From Chloroflexota bacterium (GTDB lineage Bacteria; Chloroflexota; Dehalococcoidia; JACQGW01): a stretch of DNA of 11,737 nucleotides. This document shows positions 6,604-11,737 of this stretch, one piece after another. The DNA is taken from the NCBI GenBank assembly GCA_016199325.1, contig JACQGW010000409.1, forward strand, positions 1 through 11,737, in the 5' to 3' direction. Each line of letters opens with the position of its first letter. Position 1 is the stretch's first letter. Both the position numbers and the translations under genes were made by a program. A model generated the notes under the pieces. The model ran no database searches. It saw only the letters and a program-made list of their open reading frames with translations, and was not told the DNA's origin.

Positions 6604-7756
6604 AGATCTGCTCGAACACCCGCATGAAGCTCTCACCCAGGATGGCCTTGATCTCACCGTCGGAGTAGCCACGCGAGACCAGGCCGCGAGTGATGTTGAC
6701 GAACTCCCGGTAGTCGACGAACCCCTTGAGCGTCGCGAGCCAGTCGACCCGGTGCTCCTCGCGGAACCCGATCTCCTTCGCCCAGTCGTCCAGCAGCGAC
6801 AGGAGCCATTCGGGCGCGCAGTTCGGCCAGTCGGTGCCGATGCCGACGTGGTCGGCGCCGATCAGGTTCACGATGTGGTCGACATGGTCGAGGAAGTCGA
6901 CGATTGACGACTCGGGCCTCTTGCTGAGGAAGGGCGGCACCGTGACGACGCCGACAATGCCGCCGGTGGCCGCCACCGCCTTGATGACCTCATCCGGCTT
7001 GCCGCGGTCGTGGCCGGAGAGCGCCCGCGCGCACGTGTGGCTGGCGATGACCGGCGCTCGGGAGACCCGGCAGGCGTCGAGCGTCGTCTGGCTGCCGGTG
7101 TGGCCGGTGTCCACCATCATCCCGAGATCGTTCATCCGCCGGATGAGCTTCTCGCCGAAGTAGCTCAGGCCGGCGTCGGTCCGCTCGGTGCAGCCCGTCC
7201 CGACGTAGTTCATGCTGTTGTAGGTGAGCTGCACCATCCGCATGCCGAGATCGTAGAAGAGGTTCACCCGGTCCAGATTCAGCTCGATGGCCCGGGTATC
7301 CTGGATGTGGGTGTAGCCGGCATGCTTACCCTCGGCCTTGGCCCGGCGGATGTCGCTGGCCTTGAGCGCCTTCACCAGCCAGTCGAGCCCGTCGAACTGC
7401 ACCTGGGCGTTCGCCATCTCCTTGAGCGTCGGCTCGAAGGCGCTGATTCCCACCTCGCGGCTGCCGGCCGTCACGCCGGAGGCGTCCCACCACTCACGGA
7501 ACGCGTCGAACTTGCCCTGGACCGCAAGGTGGGCCGGCAGCGCATTGGCCGCCCAGTACGTCGCCTCCGCGTTGTGATTGCGCTTGTACACGGCTTTGAG
7601 GGTCTCGTTCATCTCGTCGGTGAAGGCGGCCGGCCCGCACGGCCCGCAGAAGAGCATGTCGACGACGATGCTCTCGTCGTGGAGCCGCCGGGCCCGCGCC
7701 TCCTGCTCGGCGCTCAGCCCGAAGTCGAACAGTTGGGGTGCCTGCTGGTTGGACAT
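6596..7756 (-). CDS. M19 (renal dipeptidase-like) family protein of a divergent subgroup
   Basis: This 386-residue protein has the TIM-barrel amidohydrolase layout of M19 membrane dipeptidases: FYDLGMRMVQLTYNSMN (167-183), FGEKLIRRMNDLGMMVDTGH (200-219), APVIASHT (234-241) and ADHVGIGTDW (301-310). His219, His240 and Asp309 match conserved metal or catalytic positions. The usual N-terminal DGHND motif is VDMLFC here (32-37), with Leu35 and Cys37 where the His and Asp ligands belong, and the bridging Glu of the EGG motif aligns with Gln152. It is therefore a divergent member whose dipeptidase activity is not assured. No signal peptide or lipobox is evident, so it is probably cytoplasmic. ATG at 7756 is chosen over 7789 because GAGGAGGT sits 4 nt upstream. 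It overlaps the HyuB gene by 8 bp, suggesting a shared pathway. Confidence 0.92.
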   Translation of the reverse strand: MSNQQAPQLFDFGLSAEQEARARRLHDESIVVDMLFCGPCGPAAFTDEMNETLKAVYKRNHNAEATYWAANALPAHLAVQGKFDAFREWWDASGVTAGSREVGISAFEPTLKEMANAQVQFDGLDWLVKALKASDIRRAKAEGKHAGYTHIQDTRAIELNLDRVNLFYDLGMRMVQLTYNSMNYVGTGCTERTDAGLSYFGEKLIRRMNDLGMMVDTGHTGSQTTLDACRVSRAPVIASHTCARALSGHDRGKPDEVIKAVAATGGIVGVVTVPPFLSKRPESSIVDFLDHVDHIVNLIGADHVGIGTDWPNCAPEWLLSLLDDWAKEIGFREEHRVDWLATLKGFVDYREFVNITRGLVSRGYSDGEIKAILGESFMRVFEQICG

Positions 7757-7760
7757 AGCT

Positions 7761-7768
7761 ACCTCCTC
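7761..7768 (-). promoter_or_regulatory. strong ribosome binding site of the M19 gene
   Basis: GAGGAGGT on the minus strand lies 4 nt before the ATG at 7756. It decides the start against an in-frame ATG at 7789, whose upstream sequence is repeat DNA. Confidence 0.75.
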
Positions 7769-7790
7769 GTATTCTCCAGGAACGCGCAAC

Positions 7791-7914
7791 GAAACCGCAG
7801 AGGCGCCGAGACGGGGTCATAAGTTTCTGGTTTCTGGTTGTGGCGATGCCTGTCGAACCAGAAACCAGAAACCACGAACTCTCGTTCTCTGCGTCCTCTG
7901 CGCCTCTGCGGTTC
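7791..7914. repeat. nested palindromic element of GCAGAGG and AACCAGAAACC units
   Basis: The outer arms share ACCGCAGAGGCGC at 7794-7806 and its complement at 7900-7912, with the right arm continuing as iterated CTCTGCG units (from about 7887). The inner arms, GTTTCTGGTTTCTGGTT (7823-7839) and its exact complement (7856-7872), give a perfect 17-bp stem with a 16-nt loop. Each arm is itself iterated (TTTCTGG twice). The element fills most of the 173-bp spacer (7757-7929) between the CocE and M19 genes, which otherwise contains only the M19 ribosome binding site. The unit types resemble short repeats seen in intergenic DNA of many environmental bacteria. Confidence 0.85.
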
Positions 7915-7929
7915 GCCACGTTCCGTGTC

Positions 7930-9843
7930 CTATGTCGCCGGGATGATCGGTAGGACGACGTGCGATGGATGGGCGCGATCCAGGTGGACGGTGTTGTGGG
8001 CGACGACGGTGTGGGTGTGCCGCCCCATCGGCTCGCCCGTGTTCGGGTTGACGTCGAAACGCGGGAAGCTGCTGCCGGAGATGTCCAGCCGGATCCGGTG
8101 CCCGGCCTGGAACCGGTTGCTCGTCGGCGGGAGTGCGATCTGGACGCGGTACACCTCGCCCGGCGTCATCAGCTCCTGTCGCTCCCAGCCGTTGCGGTAG
8201 CGGCACCGGATGATGCTGTCGACGAGGTTCAGGTGATACCCGCCGGGGTAGTCCTCGTTCGGCGGGTAGACGTCGAGCAGCTTCGCCGTGAAGTCGGTGT
8301 CGACCGCCGACGACGAGATCCAGAGAGTGACGGCGATGGGGCCGGTGACCTCGACGTCATCGGGCAGCGGCGGCGTCTGGAAGACGAGCACGTCGGGCCT
8401 GGCCGCCAGGACCGGGTAGGGCGGCCGGGCGCCGACGATCCCGGGCTCCTCCTTCTGGTGCAGCGGCCCGTCGACGACGATGTTCCGCATCCGGGCGCGC
8501 GGCGGAACGTAGTCGGGGTTCATGCCCTCGGGCAAAGGAACCAGCTCGTAGTAGCCGGTGATGTTGCCGCCGATGGTCGGGACCGGATGCGACGGGTCGA
8601 AGGCAACCCGTGCCGGCGGCTCGCTCTCCTCCGGCGGCGTCTGGCTGAGCTGGCCGCCGCTGCGGAGATAGAAGGACGTCGGCTGGGTCCGGGCGATCGG
8701 CCAGGCCGCTTCGGCGCGCCAGCGGCCGCCGTGGTCCAGCTTCCCCGCGCGCGTGCGCCGGCCGGTGCCGCCGCCCATGACGAAGAGGCGCACCGGTGGG
8801 TCGTCCTCGACGCCGCTGGGGATCTCCTTCAGCCAGCGGTCGAACCAGCGCAGGCGCTCCTCGTTGTACGTTGCGTCTCCCCACTTCGAGTCCGGCCCGA
8901 AGTCGACGTCGGCCGCCCAGGTCTGGCCCTGGCCGCGCATCGTGTAGTGGGTCCAGGGGCCCATGATCAGCCGCTGGGGCGTTCGGTTCTGCCTGGACAT
9001 GGCGGCGAAGTAGTTGGTCGTCGCGATGGCGAAGGGGTCGTACCAGCCGCCGGTGTAGACGCCGGGGACGTCGGCGTGGCGGTCGAAGTAGCGCTCCTGG
9101 TCGTTGCAGTCCTGCGCCCAGAACTCGTCGTACTCGCCGCGGTAGTAGTAGTTGAAGAGCATCCTCTCCAGATTCGGCACCACGGCCAGCGGCGTGAGGC
9201 CCGGCTTGAACGGCGTCTGGTAGACCCACTCCCGCAGATGCTGCATGGCTTCGTGGAGCACCTGCTTTGCCGCCGGGTTGTCACGGATCTCCTGGGCGTC
9301 GTGAGCGTGGAGGAACAGCGCCCCGAACATGTGCAGCGCCATCGCGCCGCCCTCCCGGCTCATGTGCGCGTAGTAGTTGGTCGGCCCGACATCGGGCCAG
9401 ATGGCCGTGAGATGCGGCGGCCGGTAGAGCGCCATGATCTGCTGGACGATCGCCCCGTGCGAGCTGCCGACCGTGCCGACCCGTCCGTTGGACCAGGGCT
9501 GGGCGGCGATCCACTCGACGGTGTCGTAGCCGTCGGGGCCCTCGGTTGGATTGGACGCGTGGAAGTACTGGCCGGTCCCTTCGGATTGGTGGCGGCCGCG
9601 GAGGTCCTGGAGGGCGACGACGTACCCGCGCGGCACGAAGTACTCGGCGACGGGCCTCACCCACATCTGGGGGCTCTCCTTGTCGTACGACGTGCGGCCC
9701 AGAATGGTGGGAAACTGGCCCGCTACCGGCGCGCCCTCCAGCGCCGGGAAGTAGAGGTCCGTCGCCAGCCGCACCCCATCCCGCATCGGCAGCATGACGT
9801 TCTTGGCGATGACCATGCCATACTTCGGCGTCGATCCTATCAC
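7930..9843 (-). CDS. CocE/NonD family hydrolase (X-Pro dipeptidyl-peptidase S15-like)
   Basis: This 637-residue serine hydrolase has an alpha/beta-hydrolase core (about 1-310) and a C-terminal jelly-roll domain (about 420-637), the layout of cocaine esterase and X-Pro dipeptidyl-peptidases. The likely catalytic triad is Ser128 in TVGSSHGA, Asp269 in GGWYDPF and His299 in MGPWTHY. Tyr53 in GRTSYDKES matches an oxyanion-hole tyrosine of the family. His129 follows the nucleophile, where CocE-type enzymes usually have Tyr (GxSYxG). Such enzymes hydrolyse esters, amides or proline-containing peptides; the substrate here is unknown. No signal peptide is obvious, so it is probably cytoplasmic. The start is GTG at 9843, supported by AAGGAGGAG with a 4-nt spacer. 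It begins 12 bp after the M81 stop, so the two are almost certainly cotranscribed. A paralog begins its C-terminus at 11595. Confidence 0.94.
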   Translation of the reverse strand: MIGSTPKYGMVIAKNVMLPMRDGVRLATDLYFPALEGAPVAGQFPTILGRTSYDKESPQMWVRPVAEYFVPRGYVVALQDLRGRHQSEGTGQYFHASNPTEGPDGYDTVEWIAAQPWSNGRVGTVGSSHGAIVQQIMALYRPPHLTAIWPDVGPTNYYAHMSREGGAMALHMFGALFLHAHDAQEIRDNPAAKQVLHEAMQHLREWVYQTPFKPGLTPLAVVPNLERMLFNYYYRGEYDEFWAQDCNDQERYFDRHADVPGVYTGGWYDPFAIATTNYFAAMSRQNRTPQRLIMGPWTHYTMRGQGQTWAADVDFGPDSKWGDATYNEERLRWFDRWLKEIPSGVEDDPPVRLFVMGGGTGRRTRAGKLDHGGRWRAEAAWPIARTQPTSFYLRSGGQLSQTPPEESEPPARVAFDPSHPVPTIGGNITGYYELVPLPEGMNPDYVPPRARMRNIVVDGPLHQKEEPGIVGARPPYPVLAARPDVLVFQTPPLPDDVEVTGPIAVTLWISSSAVDTDFTAKLLDVYPPNEDYPGGYHLNLVDSIIRCRYRNGWERQELMTPGEVYRVQIALPPTSNRFQAGHRIRLDISGSSFPRFDVNPNTGEPMGRHTHTVVAHNTVHLDRAHPSHVVLPIIPAT

Positions 9844-9847
9844 GGGG

Positions 9848-9856
9848 CTCCTCCTT
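9848..9856 (-). promoter_or_regulatory. ribosome binding site deciding the GTG start of the CocE gene
   Basis: AAGGAGGAG on the minus strand is followed by CCCC and the GTG at 9843. It touches the M81 stop codon (9856-9858). It supports a GTG start in place of the internal ATG nine codons later. Confidence 0.7.
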
Positions 9857-11379
9857 CAGCTCGTCTGGCTCTTCGTCTGGCTCGTCGTCCGGCTCGTCGT
9901 CTGGCTCTCCATCTCATCCAGCGGATAGATGGGCCGGCGCACGTTGCGATAGGGCAGCGAGCGCAGGTTCGGCGTCGTAATGCCGGGGCAATCCACCTCG
10001 ATGACGCGACGGGCGATAGGCTCGAAGGCGGCGCGGAAATGTGCCGACGACTTGACGGCGACGATCTGCCGGTCCGTGGGCTCGATGCCGACCGAGCGGA
10101 AGATCTCCAGGTGGAGCGGCTGGATCCGGTTCTCGGTGATGACCACTTCGACGCCGTCGCAGTCGAGGACCGCCGTCCGGCCGTTCTCGACGCGGACGCC
10201 CGTCATCATCGGTCCCTTGATGACGTGGCTGCCGTCCGAGAGCACCCGGACGCGCCCGACCACGTCGAGGGGCTCGCCGTGCAGCCGGTCGGACTTGCCG
10301 CCCAGCCGCAGCGCCACCTTGTTGCCCACGCCGGCCGCGACGCATGCGGCCACCGCCTCCGGGTCGGCGATGGCGGCCAGCGCCGCGCGCCGCGCCCCCT
10401 TCTCGATGAGCGCGCGCAGCAACACCGTTCCATCGGCCGGCGTCCCACCGCCGGGGTTATCGCCCACATCGGCCAGCACCACCAGACCGGGTTCCGCCAT
10501 CGCCTCCTCGACCGCCTGAGCAGGCGGCATGGCCGGCGCCGCAAAGGCGGCCCGAAGCTCCCAGGCAAGGTCCGCCAGCTCGTTCGCCCGTCGCTCGGCC
10601 AGGGCGGTGTCGCCGTTGGTTACGGCGACGGTGGCTACCCCCGCACATGCGATGTCGGCGTACGGGAAGCCGCACGCCACCGTCGCCGTGACGACGTCCG
10701 CCGCTTCCATCTCGTGCGCCAGCGCCAGCACCCTGGTCATGGGGAACCGTCCGGTGAACTGGCCGGGCGGTGGCGCCAGCAGCGGCGGCTGGCGCAGCGC
10801 CATCGTCGGCCGCAGCTCACGGCGCAGCGTCGCCGCCATCAACCGGGTCGCCTCGACGCCGCGCTCGTACATGTCCACGTGGGGATACGTATCGTAGCCG
10901 ACGAGCGCGTCGGCCTTCTCGACCATCAGCGGCGTGATGTTGGCGTGCAGGTCCAACGTCGAGATGATCGGGACGCCCTCGCCGACGGCCTCCCGGATGG
11001 CGCTGAGCACGCACCCCTCGCCGTCGTCGTCGCCCTCGACGACCATCGCGCCGTGCAGGTCGAGCAGCACGCCGTCCACCGGTCCGGCCCGACGCAGCCG
11101 GTCCAGCAGCTCATCCAGCAGATAGTCGAAGGCCGGCCGGGTGACCGGCCCCGCCGGACAGGCCATCGTCCAGAGGAGCGGCACGAGCTCCAGCGCCTCG
11201 GCATGGGCGGCGCCGATGAAGCCCCCCTGGCAGGTCCGGGTACCGGCAAAGGCCGAGAGAACCTCGTCTCCGAGCAGCAGCCCCGGGAACTGCCACGACC
11301 GTCTGAACTCCGCCAGATCGGTGGGCCGGTTCGAGAACGTGTTGGTCTCGTGCCCGATGTTTCCTATTGCGATACGCAT
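9856..11379 (-). CDS. M81 family metallopeptidase (MlrC-like)
   Basis: This 507-residue protein belongs to the M81 family, whose best-known member MlrC cleaves linearised microcystin and nodularin. The N-terminal domain shows GHETNTFS (9-16), LLDLHGAMV (105-113, His109), TLDLHANI (141-148, Asp143 and His145) and YDTYPHVD (162-169, His167). The spacings His109-Asp143-His145-His167 (34, 2 and 22 residues) equal those I recall for the zinc-site region of MlrC (His150, Asp184, His186, His208). The MlrC-type C-terminal domain has ADVGDNPGGGTPADG (303-317). The last 16 residues are a four-residue tandem repeat (SQTT, SRTT, SQTK, SQTS), probably a disordered tail. ATG at 11379 is chosen over 11418 because GGAGGAGG lies 5 nt upstream and MRIAIGNIGHETN is the expected family start. 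It probably acts on a peptide; a microcystin substrate is not implied. Confidence 0.94.
   Translation of the reverse strand: MRIAIGNIGHETNTFSNRPTDLAEFRRSWQFPGLLLGDEVLSAFAGTRTCQGGFIGAAHAEALELVPLLWTMACPAGPVTRPAFDYLLDELLDRLRRAGPVDGVLLDLHGAMVVEGDDDGEGCVLSAIREAVGEGVPIISTLDLHANITPLMVEKADALVGYDTYPHVDMYERGVEATRLMAATLRRELRPTMALRQPPLLAPPPGQFTGRFPMTRVLALAHEMEAADVVTATVACGFPYADIACAGVATVAVTNGDTALAERRANELADLAWELRAAFAAPAMPPAQAVEEAMAEPGLVVLADVGDNPGGGTPADGTVLLRALIEKGARRAALAAIADPEAVAACVAAGVGNKVALRLGGKSDRLHGEPLDVVGRVRVLSDGSHVIKGPMMTGVRVENGRTAVLDCDGVEVVITENRIQPLHLEIFRSVGIEPTDRQIVAVKSSAHFRAAFEPIARRVIEVDCPGITTPNLRSLPYRNVRRPIYPLDEMESQTTSRTTSQTKSQTS
9859..9906 (-). repeat. 4 x 12 bp tandem repeat encoding the M81 C-terminal tail
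   Basis: On the minus strand, four 12-bp units of the form AGC CRG ACG AMG follow one another, with the last ending ACG AGC before the TGA at 9856-9858. They encode SQTT-SRTT-SQTK-SQTS. The unit is a multiple of three, so copy-number change would vary tail length without shifting the frame. Confidence 0.85.
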
Positions 11380-11384
11380 CGTCG

Positions 11385-11392
11385 CCTCCTCC
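11385..11392 (-). promoter_or_regulatory. strong ribosome binding site of the M81 gene
   Basis: GGAGGAGG on the minus strand lies 5 nt before the ATG at 11379. It fixes the start and places the longer in-frame ATG (11418) at the edge of the repeat. Confidence 0.75.
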
Positions 11393-11414
11393 ATAGGAAC
11401 TCGTGGGAGCTCGG

Positions 11415-11547
11415 TCATGCTGAGCCGCAGCGAAGCATCTCCCCGGCTTGAACCAGCAGCGTCCGGGAGATGCTTCGCTGCGGTTCAGCAGTGCGATGCA
11501 GGGGTCTCGCCCATCACTCATCACTCGTTCGTTGTGGCTCAGCATGA
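11415..11547. repeat. nested palindromic element with AGCGAAGCATCTC arms
   Basis: TGCTGAGCCGCAGCGAAGCA and the following TCTCCC (11418-11443) pair with 11465-11490 with a single mismatch over 26 positions, across a loop of about 20 nt. A third, partial unit, GGCTCAGCATGA (11536-11547), is an exact inverted copy of TCATGCTGAGCC (11415-11426) and closes an outer palindrome. The element occupies most of the 215-bp spacer (11380-11594) upstream of the M81 gene. The TCATGCTGAGC...GCGAAGCATCT type is a familiar intergenic repeat in environmental bacteria. No promoter motif is evident to me in this spacer. Confidence 0.85.
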
Positions 11548-11594
11548 CAATGGACGGGCCGGGCAATGTCCAACGGACTTGCCGAATGCACCAA

Positions 11595-11737
11595 CTAGCC
11601 CTCCCCGTGCGGAATGATCGGCAGGACGACGTGGGAAGGCCGGCCAGCGTCCAGATAGATCGTGTTGCGGGCCACCACCATCTGCGTGTGTCGTCCCATC
11701 GGCTCACCCGTGTTCGGGTTCACGTCGAAGCGCGGGA
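11595..11737 (-). CDS. CocE/NonD family hydrolase, C-terminal fragment (continues past the window)
   Basis: Only the last 46 complete codons are present, ending LPIIPHGEG and TAG (11595-11597). They match the C-terminus of the complete CocE gene at 7930-9843: 34 of 42 aligned residues are identical, beginning PRFDVNPNTGEPMGRHT and ending PSHVVLPIIP, before the ends diverge. This is the closing strand region of the jelly-roll domain. The gene is a paralog on the same strand and lies upstream of the M81 gene across the palindromic spacer. Nothing can be said of its catalytic half. Confidence 0.9.
   Translation of the reverse strand, partial: PRFDVNPNTGEPMGRHTQMVVARNTIYLDAGRPSHVVLPIIPHGEG

Noticed and set aside
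6604..6672. Upstream ATG start for the HyuB gene
   Set aside because: The extra 23 residues lie wholly inside the M19 coding sequence, look unlike the family and have no Shine-Dalgarno sequence. The GTG at 6603 is preferred, though not proven.
7794..7920. Possible CRISPR array from the iterated short units
   Set aside because: The units are inverted and 7-9 bp long, with no regular spacers and no cas genes nearby.
7960..11451. 1163-codon open frame on the plus strand
   Set aside because: It lies antisense to the CocE and M81 genes, both with clear family motifs and ribosome binding sites. Its product is rich in Arg, His, Asp and Gln with no recognisable domain, as expected of a shadow frame in GC-rich DNA.

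Overview
The window is GC-rich (about two thirds by eye), densely coding and almost entirely transcribed leftward. Gene content (Uma2-family nuclease, M81 and M19 peptidase families, hydantoinase B, CocE/NonD hydrolases) and several kinds of short palindromic intergenic repeat suggest a soil or environmental bacterium, most plausibly Chloroflexota. The taxon is inferred from style, not from a marker gene.

Layout, left to right. At 1-1050 (+) lies a polytopic membrane protein of uncertain function, possibly 5'-incomplete and interrupted by a short repeat. A 117-bp convergent gap with another repeat copy follows. The rest is on the minus strand and reads from right to left: the C-terminus of a CocE/NonD hydrolase (11595 to the window end), a palindromic spacer, an M81 (MlrC-like) metallopeptidase (9856-11379), a complete CocE/NonD hydrolase (7930-9843), a palindromic spacer, an M19 dipeptidase-like protein (6596-7756), a hydantoinase B/oxoprolinase-type protein (4795-6603), a palindromic spacer, a Uma2-family nuclease (3964-4524) and a large CPA1 sodium/proton antiporter with C-terminal cyclic-nucleotide-binding domains (1168-3951).

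The minus-strand genes fall into tight pairs: M81-CocE 12 bp apart, M19-HyuB overlapping by 8 bp, and Uma2-antiporter 12 bp apart. The pairs are separated by 170-270 bp spacers, each holding a different nested inverted repeat. The M81, CocE, M19 and HyuB genes together look like an amide- or peptide-hydrolysing catabolic set, perhaps for modified, cyclic or D-amino-acid peptides or cyclic amides. The substrate cannot be read from the sequence, and no transporter, regulator or HyuA partner is inside the window. The Uma2-antiporter pair looks functionally separate.

The most notable points are the M19 protein, where three of the five canonical metal ligands appear replaced; the CocE paralogs flanking the M81 gene; the four nested palindromic or direct-repeat elements; a repeat copy lying inside an open reading frame; and a 4 x 12 bp tandem repeat encoding the M81 C-terminus. 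No rRNA, tRNA, CRISPR array or transposase was seen.
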